This document shows, in pieces, positions 1 to 10,447 of a stretch of 64,000 nucleotides of DNA. A program made the position numbers and the translations under genes. The stretch is from contig JAALGZ010000004.1 in NCBI GenBank assembly GCA_015227615.1, positions 2,046,001 through 2,110,000 on the forward strand, written 5' to 3'. The DNA comes from Labyrinthula sp. Ha (lineage: Eukaryota; Sar; Bigyra; Labyrinthulida; Labyrinthulaceae). Position 1 is the stretch's first letter. Every line of letters starts with the position of its first letter. A model generated the notes under the pieces. That model ran no database searches and was not told the DNA's origin. It worked only from the letters and a program-made list of their open reading frames with translations.

Positions 1-881
1 TTATTGTGGAAACGAATTAATATCCTTTTTGCTCTTATGGTACGAAGGAATCGGCACACCTATATTCGTCGCAGAGTGGAATATGAAAAATTTCCATTTG
101 AAGTCACCTCATTTATGAAAAGTACTTGTACTAGATTATGTTGATCTCAACTTACAGTTGTTCAAATATGACAAGTCTAAGCTATTTTTTATGTTTGACA
201 TTTAACCTTGAAAAGGAAAATGAGTTTCTAAATCGCCCTGTGTGTTAAACTACTAGGAAATATACAAAGAAGTCGGTCTTGTTGTAGAAAACTCTTCTTT
301 TTAAGGGAACATAAACAATTAAGTACCATGTAAAGAAGGGAACACATATCTAACGCTATCATTTTGAAGCAATGAGTAACAAAATTTCACAACGCTTACG
401 AAAAGACTGTTGCAGGAAGGGATGCATTCTGACTTATTAATAAGTTATTAATACTTTTTTACATGAATTTTTGCTATTAGTTTATTGTGATAATTCTACA
501 ACTGATTTAGTTGACTATTTATTATTTTTATTTGAGTGCATTTCTAGCTTCAGGGAAAGAACAACCGGATTAAGTTTCATTAAGAGCAGTTTGTGTTATT
601 TTTAGAAAAAAAATATTCTACTTGGCACCTGAGTTAAAAAACACCCTACTTTTGAAGAATCTTCGTGCAAAATCCCTGAAGATATTTGTTAAGTTCTTTC
701 TTCTTATTAAGACTATAATCATTACCTTCCTCCAAGATTGAACAAAAATCATCACCTTGGAGCATTACCAAATGCTGCAATTCGGTCCAAGTATTGCCAA
801 ATCTCGTGAGGCCACATAGCCCAAATTAAAAACTTGTTGAATTAAAAAAAAAAGGTATCTTCAACAAACAATTCAGAAATC
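1..881. other. Intergenic region upstream of V-ATPase B
   Basis: AT-rich stretch with no convincing reading frame. It must hold the promoter of the V-ATPase B gene. The last 40 bases before the ATG contain an A-run followed by a CA-rich leader. I see no repeat, RNA gene or mobile element here. Confidence 0.5.
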
Positions 882-2372
882 ATGAGCACAGCAGCAACAG
901 CAACAATAAATGCAGCCGCAGCAATCAGAGACTATAATGTTGAGCCAAGAGTGGATTATCGGACAATCATGTCTGTTAACGGACCACTCGTTGTATTGGA
1001 TAATGTGAAGTTTGCAAAATATGGTGAAATTGTGAAACTTACCCTTGGAGACGGATCTCAAAGGCAAGGGCAAGTCCTGGAAATATCAGGACCTAGGGCG
1101 GTAGTACAAGTATTTGAAGGTACTAGTGGAATAGATAATAAGCACTGTACGTGTGAGTTCACAGGGGATGTGTTGAAAATGCCGATCAGCGAGGAAATGT
1201 TGGGAAGATCTTTCAACGGATCGGGCAAGCCAATTGATAAAGGACCACAAGTTCTTGCAGAGGACTTTGTGGATATTAATGGAAAACCAATTAATCCATA
1301 TGCAAGAACTTATCCAAAGGAGATGATCCAAACAGGTATATCTGCTGTTGATGTGATGAATTCAATTGCTAGAGGCCAGAAAATTCCTCTCTTCTCTGCT
1401 GCGGGTCTCCCACATAATGAGATTGGAGCACAGATTGCAAGGCAAGCAGGACTTGTACAGGGTAAAGATGTACTTGATCATCATGATGATAACTTTGCAG
1501 TGGTGTTTGGAGCTATGGGTGTGAATATGGAGACTGCAAGGTTCTTTAGAAATGACTTTACTGAAAGTGGAGCTATCAATAGAACCGCTTTGTTTATGAA
1601 CTTAGCAAATGATCCTACCATTGAGAGAATTGTAACACCTAGAATGGCTCTGACATGTGCAGAATATTTAGCATATGAAAGAGATTTACACGTGCTTGTT
1701 ATTCTCACAGATATGTCTTCATATGCAGATGCTTTGAGAGAAGTTTCAGCTGCGAGGGAAGAAGTTCCTGGAAGAAGAGGATATCCTGGATATATGTACA
1801 CAGATCTGGCAACGCTTTATGAAAGGGCAGGAAGAGTTGAAGGAAGAAATGGTTCTATCACTCAGCTTCCTATTTTGACGATGCCAAATGATGATATAAC
1901 GCACCCTATTCCTGATCTGACTGGGTATATTACAGAGGGGCAGATTTACGTAGATAGAAATCTGCATAACTCACAAATCTACCCACCAATTAACCTACTT
2001 CCAAGTCTCTCGCGATTAATGAAAAGTGCGGTAGGAGAAGGAATGACCCGTGCAGATCACTGGCCTGTATGTAATCAACTCTATGCTAACTATGCAATGG
2101 GAAAAGATGTTCTTGCGATGAAAGCTGTAGTTGGAGAGGAAGCGCTTAGTGCAGAAGATTTAACTTATTTGAAATTCACTGAGAGATTTGAAAGAAAATT
2201 CTTGAGTCAAGGTGCATACCAAGAAAGAAATGTGTTTGAAAGTTTGGATTTAGCTTGGGAGTTATTAAGATATTTTCCAAAAGAGCAATTGAAAAAAATC
2301 CCCAATAAAATGAGAGATAAATACTGGGTAAGAAAAGCAGATACAGGAAACGACGAGAAAACTGCTGAATAA
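882..2372 (+). CDS. V-type proton ATPase subunit B (non-catalytic nucleotide-binding subunit)
   Basis: The 496-residue product is a complete V-ATPase B subunit, the non-catalytic partner of subunit A in the V1 ring that drives proton pumping into vacuoles and endosomes. It is collinear with the family from a beta-barrel N-terminus ([21 protein letters not shown], about residues 31-51) through [27 protein letters not shown] and the [28 protein letters not shown]-type block, to a helical C-terminal domain. Length is normal for the family (about 490-510). The ATG at 882 is preceded by an A-rich leader and opens a short Ala-rich tail before the conserved part. There is no intron. Two AATAAA motifs lie at or just after the stop (2368-2386), inside the 15-nt gap to the convergent MAPEG gene, so the two transcripts probably overlap. 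Confidence 0.97.
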   Translation: MSTAATATINAAAAIRDYNVEPRVDYRTIMSVNGPLVVLDNVKFAKYGEIVKLTLGDGSQRQGQVLEISGPRAVVQVFEGTSGIDNKHCTCEFTGDVLKMPISEEMLGRSFNGSGKPIDKGPQVLAEDFVDINGKPINPYARTYPKEMIQTGISAVDVMNSIARGQKIPLFSAAGLPHNEIGAQIARQAGLVQGKDVLDHHDDNFAVVFGAMGVNMETARFFRNDFTESGAINRTALFMNLANDPTIERIVTPRMALTCAEYLAYERDLHVLVILTDMSSYADALREVSAAREEVPGRRGYPGYMYTDLATLYERAGRVEGRNGSITQLPILTMPNDDITHPIPDLTGYITEGQIYVDRNLHNSQIYPPINLLPSLSRLMKSAVGEGMTRADHWPVCNQLYANYAMGKDVLAMKAVVGEEALSAEDLTYLKFTERFERKFLSQGAYQERNVFESLDLAWELLRYFPKEQLKKIPNKMRDKYWVRKADTGNDEKTAE

Positions 2373-2387
2373 ATTATATTGAATAAA

Positions 2388-2885
2388 TTAGTTGTACACG
2401 CTTAGCATTGCTATTTTGACTGCGGTGTTAAATGCACTAAACCAAACCACACTTCTTCCTGCAGCAAGAACTGGATTAACTCCGAAAGCATAGAGAAAAA
2501 CGTACACGACCCTTAAAACCAGGTACTTCATAGCTAGACTTGTCAAAACCATCGGGTTAACCTTCTGCACTCTTCCCAGGAGAACAGCTGCTGCAAAAAA
2601 AGGAAACATCTCAAGATTGTTGTAGTGACAAGCTTGAAGTCTTGACATCAGCTTGGGAAATTTTTTATACTTTTGCAAATCTTCTGTTCTTGGACTTTCG
2701 TTGTTGTACCCAGCCCCTTTGTTGACTGTCATCAGAAAAAACTTCGTAAAGTGTGGAACGTAAGCTAGGCAGTACGCAGCCACTACCGACCAGTTTGCAA
2801 TAGCATAGGGGTTCTTCATAACTTGGTTTAACAGAGGGGTGAATTGCTGTTGCACAGGACCTGGTAGTTTTTGAAAGGCTTCCAT
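2388..2885 (-). CDS. MAPEG-family membrane protein (microsomal glutathione S-transferase-like)
   Basis: A 165-residue membrane protein with about four hydrophobic segments and the MAPEG hallmark: a basic, polar stretch (LMSRLQACHYNNLEMFPFF, about residues 79-97) leading into a hydrophobic helix (FAAAVLLGRVQ). Known MAPEG proteins are small trimeric membrane enzymes of glutathione or eicosanoid metabolism, usually in the ER. The substrate here cannot be told from sequence. Residues about 1-25 form a soluble leader. The ATG at 2885 is the first in frame and gives the usual family length (about 140-170). It is tail-to-tail with V-ATPase B with 15 nt between stops. No intron is needed. Confidence 0.85.
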   Translation of the reverse strand: MEAFQKLPGPVQQQFTPLLNQVMKNPYAIANWSVVAAYCLAYVPHFTKFFLMTVNKGAGYNNESPRTEDLQKYKKFPKLMSRLQACHYNNLEMFPFFAAAVLLGRVQKVNPMVLTSLAMKYLVLRVVYVFLYAFGVNPVLAAGRSVVWFSAFNTAVKIAMLSVYN

Positions 2886-3148
2886 CTTTTTGATTCTTGC
2901 TTCGAATATTTTCGTGTTCTGTTGGATATTTTGGTTACTCTCTTAGATCGGAATGAATTCTTATAAATGTAACAAAATGCGATAAATGAAAACATCGATG
3001 CACGTTGCAACATGTAAGACTAGAAGGATGCCTAAGTAGGTATCCCTATCGTTGGAACGCTATTCCTAACGTTAGTCAACAAACCCATACTTGAGATACA
3101 CTTAACTAACGTTAGTAGGCCGCTAACTCTGGAAACTAACGTATGGAC
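2886..3148. other. Divergent-side flank with CTAACGTTAG palindromes
   Basis: Upstream region of the MAPEG gene. The palindrome CTAACGTTAG occurs at 3066-3075 and 3106-3115, each followed by T and each preceded by a C- or A-rich base. Related CTAAC words lie at about 3122 and 3136. The cluster abuts the left end of the inverted-repeat element that starts at 3149. I see no gene. Confidence 0.4.
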
Positions 3149-4717
3149 TAATGTTTTAACTAGGGGTGACGTATGATGAAAAATATTATAACTCAATTGA
3201 TATTATTAAAACTTTTGAGTTGTGATGGTTTTTCTTTGTCGTTTTGATATTCCTCAAATGAAATTTAGGCCATATGGCCTGATTCCCATATACCAAATCT
3301 TGTTTGAGTCTTTAAGTCTTAATTGTTTGGAGTCTCAAAACTTACCTGTTTGATGAAAGAAAGAAACTGGATAAGACTCACGAAATATACTATTATTTCC
3401 GAAGATGTATTCTTCATTGTCACTGCCGGAATACATTGGCCCTTGTTGTTTAACAGCGACGAGATGCAGAGGCATAAATCGGAGAATGGTCAACAAGAAC
3501 CTTTTTGCAGGAAGTTTAACGCTTGTTTCGTACTTTTAGCTTACTTTCTAATCTAACCTCATTTGATGCAAACTAAGCTTTCAAGCTCTGAATCTTAAGT
3601 TACTCTGTTAATTTATTAGGTATTTTTGAACTCTTAACATGAAAACCAATGGAAACTCTACAATAATCTCCCTTGCTCACAGTAAGTTTTGAAACCGAAT
3701 TATTCAGCTAAAACTAATTAAACGTATTAATTCAGACCACTCAAACTGTTTTCATGAGAGGAAAAACCCTATGGGAAAGGATCGCCTCCTAATTTCTATT
3801 TATATACTAAATATTAACTGGCTTCAACTACAGATCCGGCTCCAAAAAAAGCTTTTATTCCCTTGCTCCCATCAACATCTTAAAAGACTGGTCCTTGCAC
3901 GCTCCCTTACCCGTTACGGTACTCTTAGCATCTAAACTTTCAACGAGTCCAACAGCGGGAGGTTGATTACGAGGTTGATCTTCACTCACAATTCTGTCTG
4001 TAAAACTGTGCTCCGGCCCGTTTAATCTAGGAATCTACTTGTTTATCTCCTCCGTACTACTATATCGGTTACTGAGTCTCTTGCTCTCTTCTTCTCTCCT
4101 GAGTCCATAGTAGAGGAAGTCCTTTTTATATGTCCAAAATCTTTTTGGATTACTGTGTTGCTTCTACTACTATCAGTGCTTATTTGTTCAGAATTTGAAG
4201 TAATTCAACCTTTCGTATTCGGCGAGTCTTGGTTTGTTGCTTATACTAGTCCTTTCTTTCTGTTTCTGTTTGGGTTTGTTATTGTGTTTAGATTATATTT
4301 GTGTTCTAATTTCAATATGTGTGCTCTGATCTCAAACTATTGGGGAATTATGAGTTGCCATCATAATAGTAATAGGATGTATGTATTTCACATAGTCTTC
4401 CAAACGTAGTTGAGGACATTGCGACATATGGAGCATTGGTCATACATTCGATTCCCATGAACTTGGAAAGACGTCATGGTACTCCGATGATAGGCCTGAG
4501 AGTGAGAAAATTGGAGAATATGAAAAAACTCAAATCATTACAATGCCAAAAAAAAGCTGGCCATATGACCAAAATCTCAAATGGCACTCATGATATTATC
4601 AAAACTCACTCAAAGCATCTGACAAAAACTCAAATTCACTCAAAAAAAAATCAAAATACTCAAAACTCGTTTGATATATCATGATAAATTCAAACTGCAC
4701 CCCTAGTCTCAACATTA
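3149..4717. mobile_element. Non-autonomous DNA transposon-like element with long imperfect terminal inverted repeats (element A)
   Basis: The ends are inverted copies: 3149-3168 (taatgttttaactaggggtg) matches the reverse complement of 4698-4717 at 17 of 20 bases. Similarity continues inward through TTTTGAG and TTTTGATA blocks to GGCCATATGGCC at 3268-3279 on the left and GGCCATATGACC at 4559-4570 on the right, so the imperfect inverted repeats are about 130-160 bp long. The 1.57-kb interior has only short open frames with no recognisable protein. I could not find a clean target-site duplication. Architecture and length resemble the element at 29719-31300, which suggests a MULE-like miniature family, but the terminal sequences differ. 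Confidence 0.6.
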
Positions 4718-7247
4718 AGATTTTTCTCCCTTTCGCGTCTTAGAATCTAGATACTTCTCGTCTTGGTTCGGGACTTATTAGCTGTATATATTGTCTTGAA
4801 AGATTCTCCGAAGCAAAATATATCTGTAGAAATACTAAAATAGAATGAAGTTAATTACACATGAAATATATCATTGGATTGCTCCTTCCCTCCACATTCC
4901 ACATCTTATTGATATATATATAACCTTTTCAATAAATTAAATTTAAAAAGTATACAAGATACCATGAGAGTCTCGAGAAAATTCAAGATATCATAAGTTG
5001 TGAGTGTTCACCAGAAGTTGACATATCAGAGAAAAAGCTGACTAAGATTAAGCACCACGTGCAACAAAGATTTCTGCATTCAGGGTAAACATTTTTTGGA
5101 AGAGAACAGGTATTAATCACGGTGACTACTTTCAAGCGCTTAAAAGATTAGGCTTCTAAATTTTATTAAAATTATTGATGTTTTCAGATTGGACTTTTGG
5201 CCTTGTCTTTGGAACTCTGTTGAAGGAGCTTATTATGTGCTAATTGCTTATTCTCATTAGTTTTGGACATATTCAGGGATGTAATGTTGCTTGAATATAA
5301 AATTCAGGACGCTAACCAGGTGTTCGCAGCGTAAACAAGTCCCATTGTCTGATTTGAAAAAAATTTACTTAGCCAGTATTTTTTTCCAGACTCTGACTTT
5401 CTGAGAGCAAATATTTTTTTACTCTTCATCATATGTCCTTGAGGGTCCGAGGAATAAAAGAACAATGACTGGGTTCTGTCATTAAACTTTGAATTGAAGT
5501 GATAAAAGTATACGTCGAGTCCATAGTTTGGCTTTCCAGTAATGAAATTAATGAGTTTACACAGGAAATGTGTGGTAAAAGTCTTGCAAAACCGAAACTT
5601 GGTACAGAAATTGTGAGTTAATTGGAAACACACTATAAATGTGACCATAAGGTCTCGGCCAGAAAAATGATAGGGCGGTCATCCCACTAGTGTGTCTTTA
5701 AACAGTGGGCCCGAAAATGTGCGGGAAGTATTCTAAGATTGTTATATACTGATACTTATGCGTATTAACTATGCTCATTGATATAGAACAGTTTAACTTG
5801 AGGCAACATAATTAACAAGTACTTCAAAGCGACAATTTTTCTTTAAGAAAGCACAGTATAGATGTCAACAGGAGAATAGTGCTACACCAACGGAACTATC
5901 AGCTAAAAGTATCGGATAAATTTTAATTAAAAGCATAAAGCCCGCTCCAGGCTGGATATGAAGGTAGAACAAAGCTAAGTTATTGTCTTAATTAACACGT
6001 GTAAAGTTCTTATTTTTCCATTATGCATCTTTTATTGAACTAAATAGGGTAATTTATAGCAGCTCGATTAATCCGCGGCACCAGCAAAAAAGTGTAATAG
6101 TATTTTCAGAAGTAATACTAAATAACGGGAGATCAGATTTAACCACCCAAATGCATATACCTGAACTATGGCAAAGGACATACGTGCAATATTAATTACA
6201 CAAGGGTTTCAGGAGATAAACGATAATATCACATTGTGACTAAAAGGCCAAGGGTTTATACTTTTAGCTTCATGATCGCAGCTGGGACTAAAACGTAACT
6301 TAACACATACATTGTGCCTTTGTGGAGCTGAAACTGACCCCAAATTCTCAGTGCAAACTTATTTTACTAAAGCCATCAATTGATTCATTACTAAGCCTAT
6401 CTCTAAGGTAAAACGAGTTGTGCTTCTTGACTATCGCATGTTTCCTCAGAAATGAGCAAGATCGCTTACTTTGTACTAATTGTTGAATCTTAAGTGAATC
6501 CCTAAATTTCGTCTTTTTGATCCTGACCCAATTTTTATAGAACTTAAAGTTTAACTTGTTTTCTTAAATCGTTCGGAGTATATGACTGCTTGTCTCGACT
6601 ATAGCCAACTTGCTGCAATCTGTAGTAGGTAAAACTGAATTGGTTTGGAAAGACCAAGGACTGGGGATATTTAGTTTAGTTTTTTTTATATCTTATTGCA
6701 TATTTTTTAATAGTGAATTCTAATACTAGCTCAAATATTATTCATGATAATGAATATTAACTGGTTATAATGTCTAATTTGTTCCACATAGTCTGAGTTT
6801 TAAAGGTAAATAAAATAATGTTGTACTTTTCCCCAAAACCCAAAAACCTCATACAGTGGATACCTTGCCTAAGCTCAAGCTGTGCCTAGATTAATACCAG
6901 ATCCAAGGACTTTTCTAGACAAGGTTCTCATAAGTTGTAATATATAAACTAAAAAAATATTTGTTGCTTCACATGGCAAAACTTTCTCCAGCCTAGTGTT
7001 ACTACTAAAAACAAACTCCGAAAGAATTTAATGCAAAGAAAATCCTAAGTTTTTTGTTGATAGTCAGAATTTAAATGAATATTACCTTTCTACTGATAAC
7101 CTTTGTAATGGCCGAAGATTGTTAGCAACCAGTGGGACCAAAGGCAGTAGGATTATAACTAAGCATAGGTTCCTTCGATGATATCAAATACCTCAGTATG
7201 CAGTGAACGGTTAAAATAATATTTCATTCAAGAACATCTTATCTCAG
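4718..7247. other. Intergenic region between element A and the LRR gene
   Basis: About 2.5 kb of AT-rich sequence. One reading frame, 5304-5648 on the minus strand, is listed separately as doubtful. I see no other gene, RNA or repeat. The last part must hold the promoter of the LRR gene at 7248. Confidence 0.4.
5304..5648 (-). CDS. Doubtful 114-residue reading frame, no family recognised
   Basis: An ATG-initiated frame of 114 codons in an otherwise empty region. The product has a hydrophobic, Cys- and Phe-rich N-terminal third followed by a more ordinary mixed-charge part (about residues 40-105, with DVYFYHFNSKFNDRT and ALRKSESGKKYW). I recognise no domain. It could be an exon of a gene with unseen parts, a transposon fragment, or chance. 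Its length is above most chance frames in this desert, which is the only reason to list it. Confidence 0.15.
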   Translation of the reverse strand: MVTFIVCFQLTHNFCTKFRFCKTFTTHFLCKLINFITGKPNYGLDVYFYHFNSKFNDRTQSLFFYSSDPQGHMMKSKKIFALRKSESGKKYWLSKFFSNQTMGLVYAANTWLAS

Positions 7248-8579
7248 ATGCTAGAAGCTTGCAATGTCTTTCAAAACCTTATTAAAACGAAAAATATGGT
7301 AAACTCGAGAAGGTTACGAGTTATGAAAGAAATCTTGCGTTTTGGCATAATTTTTACAAACCTTGAAAATTTATTCATAGATGAACTTCGTTTACTGATT
7401 GCTTTCTTCCAATCTAGCTCCAAGTTTCAAATTACACAGATCCTTCTACAAGGCCGCCACGAAAGGCGAGATAAACTTCAAGCCAAAGGTGTGCGAGTGG
7501 ATTCGGGTTTAAGCTTTGAAAAGAACTACAAAGACGTTTTTGGGGCCATTAGTGTAAGACTCCGTCTGGCCAAATACTGTGACTTGCAGGAACTAAGTTT
7601 AAAAGCATTGGAGTTAAGGCTAAGCGCCGTGAAACTTCTGGCACAGTCTCTGAAAGTAACCTCAATCAATCGGTTTGAAGCTGTTTCATGTCGCCTGGGA
7701 GACAAAAAGGCTAAAATGCTGCTCAATGCTCTCAAGGAAAATAGAAGTGTGGAATGGCTTAATTTTAGTGACAACCTACTTACAGATGAATCTAGTTCTA
7801 ACTTAGTTGCGTGTTTAAGAACTCGGGCACAAAAAGTTCTAGAAACTCAATGGAAGGAAAATCTTAGGGAAGTACAAAATCTTACCCCAAGCTTACCGAC
7901 AAAGAGTCAGAAAAATTTACTTGTTCTGGATCTGTCACAAAATAGGTTCGGAAAACAATTACTAACTTCCCTTTCAGACTATTTGAGGAACTACAGAGGT
8001 CTTCAAGCTCTCAACTTGAAAGGAGTCTTCTTTGATGGAAAATCGCTAAAATCATTTGGATCTGCCTTAGTTAAAACTGAAACTTCGCTTCAAGTACTGG
8101 CATTGGTAAAAAAAGAAAGTGTATTCACTAAAGGAAAACTTCAGCTGGATCTTCATCGGAAATTAGAACATTTGGTCCATGAAAAGTTTAAAGTGTCAGC
8201 AAGAAAAATGAGTAAGCTACTTCGAATAGAAGTTCATGAAAGGTGGAAAATAGACCATGAATTCAATCATGAAGCTAAGCTAAGTTCATCTCAAAATACG
8301 TTGAAAAGCTTTGATGAAGTCTACGATCTTTCCAAAGAGATTGAGAACCAGTTCAGACTTGATACCGGGCATGTGAATGAACCTTGTAAGCAACGCAAAA
8401 GAAAAGTTTTGCTAAGAAAGAAAAATCAAGCATCTAGAGGACGCCGTTCGGGGAACAAGGAAAATATATGTCCTAGAACCAAAACGTCCTCTGTAGATGA
8501 AGAACTTAACAAAATTCTTGACAAGTTGGAGTCGACTCTTCAAGGATTGAACAAAACGCTGTCTGCTAGGGGTTCCTAA
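7248..8579 (+). CDS. Leucine-rich-repeat protein, CEP78-like, with a C-terminal KEN box
   Basis: A 443-residue protein of the ribonuclease-inhibitor type of leucine-rich repeat (LQELSLKALELR, VEWLNFSDNLLTDE, LLVLDLSQNRFG, LQALNLKGVFFDG; about residues 105-280). A WKENLR motif between repeats (about residue 203) resembles the W-Q-E-S-L-R block of centrosomal protein CEP78, and a short helix follows the repeats as in that family. CEP78 acts at centrioles and cilia, so if correct this implies a flagellated stage. The basic, disordered C-terminus carries KEN at residues 404-406 (NKENI), a classical APC/C degron, and then a predicted coiled coil (LNKILDKLESTLQGLNKTL). The ATG at 7248 is the first in frame. 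AATAAA follows the stop at 8616-8621. It is convergent with the kinase, 128 nt away. The family call is tentative. Confidence 0.65.
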   Translation: MLEACNVFQNLIKTKNMVNSRRLRVMKEILRFGIIFTNLENLFIDELRLLIAFFQSSSKFQITQILLQGRHERRDKLQAKGVRVDSGLSFEKNYKDVFGAISVRLRLAKYCDLQELSLKALELRLSAVKLLAQSLKVTSINRFEAVSCRLGDKKAKMLLNALKENRSVEWLNFSDNLLTDESSSNLVACLRTRAQKVLETQWKENLREVQNLTPSLPTKSQKNLLVLDLSQNRFGKQLLTSLSDYLRNYRGLQALNLKGVFFDGKSLKSFGSALVKTETSLQVLALVKKESVFTKGKLQLDLHRKLEHLVHEKFKVSARKMSKLLRIEVHERWKIDHEFNHEAKLSSSQNTLKSFDEVYDLSKEIENQFRLDTGHVNEPCKQRKRKVLLRKKNQASRGRRSGNKENICPRTKTSSVDEELNKILDKLESTLQGLNKTLSARGS

Positions 8580-8707
8580 AATGCCTATACTCACGCGCAA
8601 TAATCTTATGTTTTAAATAAAGCAACATAGTTGTATAATATAAGTGAAAAACCAACAACTCAACACGACATAACCCTCACATACTAGTTCCAAAAACAAC
8701 AACGACA

Positions 8708-10447
8708 CTATATATTAGATAAAAAGTCAATTCCAAGAGAGTCTTCCACCAGGGGTGAAACAATTTCCAGGTTGGTTTTAGCTTCTTTGGTCTTTTGAAT
8801 AATTGTTTTTAATTCCTCTTCTATCTTAGAAGAGGTATGGAAGCTTTCCTCAGCTTGTACCCAAGGATGAGCACAGACTTCATCCATCCCCAATCTCTTT
8901 TTCGGGTCAGCCTCTAACATTCCAGTGATTAAATCATACACTGTGGTTTCCAGGGCTTCGACAGAGGGTGAGGAAACTGATCCTTTAGGTGTGGCCCATC
9001 CACTTTCTAAGTCGACACTTACATCGACTTCATGGCCATAAATAGTAGTTGGCAACTTACCGAAATATAGAGCGTATAAAATACATCCCAAAGACCAAAC
9101 ATCAGCAGCAGCACCATCAAACTCCATGCCACTCTCGGTTTTCATTTCTTCAAAACTTGGTGAAGTTACCCTTCCAGAAGAATCACGGATGTTAACGTGA
9201 AACTCTTCATTTAGTTCTGCGTAGGTTTCAGGTGCTTTGTATTTCATAGTACCTCCCACTGTTTTCACGTTTAATCTTTTCCTCTTAGGACTTGCATCAC
9301 CCATAGCGTTTAAATGAGATGTTGACATGCTCTTGGGAAATCTGCTACCCCGATGTAGCAAAGTAGGATACCCCATTCCACGAAACTGACCAGCACCTGG
9401 GGCTGTGAAACTTGTGCAGGTGCTTGTCCTCATTCTTTGAGGTCTCCAGCTTGGACCAATTTTAACGTCGGCTAACGTTGGCCTAATACCAGGCCTTATG
9501 GACCTCGTATTAACTTCTTCCATTCCAGTAGACGTGGAAGAGCTAGATAAAAACGAGCCCAGTTTGTGGCCCTTTCGCGATAGTCCAAGTGTTACTTTCG
9601 CATACTCCTCAAACCTCGGTTTAACGAATTGCGCAAAACCAAAATCAGTAAGTACAACAGTTCCATTCTCTCTTACCATAACATTTTCCGGTTTAAGATC
9701 CAAATGTACCAGATTCAGGCCGTGAAGGTGAACCAAAGCTCGACATAGCTGCTTGAATATGTATTTAATTAGTCCAAGACTTAGAGGAGTCGAGGTGGTT
9801 GATGGTAATAGATCAAAGAGTTCCAACCCCTCGACCAAGTCCATGGCAATACCGGCTACTTCGGGAGGGTTAAACCGTGGCGGGCCAGAAGAATTTGTTC
9901 TTCTAAGACAGCTTCTTTCAACCCTTTTACAGTCCTCAAAAATATATCCAGGTTCCCTTGTAATTACTTCAGAGATCTTTATTATATTAGGATGCTCGTT
10001 TTCCGGCCGAGAGAGAAACTGCAGCACCTTAATTTCATTCCTCAAAGCTGTCTTACTCATGGCTTGATCAGGATCGAACAGTTTCAACGCACAGTTTTCA
10101 GCAGTTTCTTCAGAGCCAAAGTAGCTTGTGTCATCAACCTTTTTTGCCTGGAATACGTCCGCAGATGAACCTGAACCTAAACGCTTCCCTACAACGTACT
10201 GCACCTCCGGGAAAGTAGGCCATCCAGCGTCTTCTTCACTTGCTGGAGAACTATAACCTCTAAGAAGATGTGCAAATTCTTTAGCTTCTTCGAGTTCTTC
10301 TTTTGTACTTTTTACTTCTTCGCCGAGATCATGCTGTTTGTAACTGAAACCGGTGGATAACCCAAAGGAAGCCAAACCAAAGCCAGAGAGTGAGAAACCA
10401 AGTTTTGGAGATAGAAAGCCTGCGATAGAGTTTGGTAACACAAACAT
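8708..10447 (-). CDS. Ser/Thr protein kinase with a long insert in the activation segment
   Basis: A 579-residue kinase. Visible elements are the glycine loop GSGSSADVF (91-99), catalytic lysine in CALK (K122), alpha-C glutamate in NEIKVL (E138), catalytic loop HLDLKPEN (248-255), DFG (268-270), GTMKYKAPE (APE 405-407), DVWSLG (449-454) and the late DPKKRL motif (514-519). The catalytic loop has Leu in place of the Arg of HRD, as known in some CAMK-group kinases such as DAPK. DFG and APE are 135 residues apart rather than about 20-35. The extra 100 or so residues are rich in Ser, Thr, Arg and Pro. A second smaller insert of about 25 residues lies after APE. The N-terminus (1-35) is Gly/Phe/Ser-rich and hydrophobic. 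All catalytic residues are present, so it is probably active. Substrate and subfamily are unknown. Confidence 0.92.
   Translation of the reverse strand: MFVLPNSIAGFLSPKLGFSLSGFGLASFGLSTGFSYKQHDLGEEVKSTKEELEEAKEFAHLLRGYSSPASEEDAGWPTFPEVQYVVGKRLGSGSSADVFQAKKVDDTSYFGSEETAENCALKLFDPDQAMSKTALRNEIKVLQFLSRPENEHPNIIKISEVITREPGYIFEDCKRVERSCLRRTNSSGPPRFNPPEVAGIAMDLVEGLELFDLLPSTTSTPLSLGLIKYIFKQLCRALVHLHGLNLVHLDLKPENVMVRENGTVVLTDFGFAQFVKPRFEEYAKVTLGLSRKGHKLGSFLSSSSTSTGMEEVNTRSIRPGIRPTLADVKIGPSWRPQRMRTSTCTSFTAPGAGQFRGMGYPTLLHRGSRFPKSMSTSHLNAMGDASPKRKRLNVKTVGGTMKYKAPETYAELNEEFHVNIRDSSGRVTSPSFEEMKTESGMEFDGAAADVWSLGCILYALYFGKLPTTIYGHEVDVSVDLESGWATPKGSVSSPSVEALETTVYDLITGMLEADPKKRLGMDEVCAHPWVQAEESFHTSSKIEEELKTIIQKTKEAKTNLEIVSPLVEDSLGIDFLSNI

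Noticed and set aside
4155-4409. A hydrophobic 84-codon frame within element A
   Set aside because: Low-complexity Leu/Phe content in T-rich DNA, no recognised family, and it lies inside a non-autonomous element.
4435-4465. tRNA-like TTCGATTCC (B-box) sequence
   Set aside because: The stem bases on either side do not pair and no matching A-box or acceptor stem is present.
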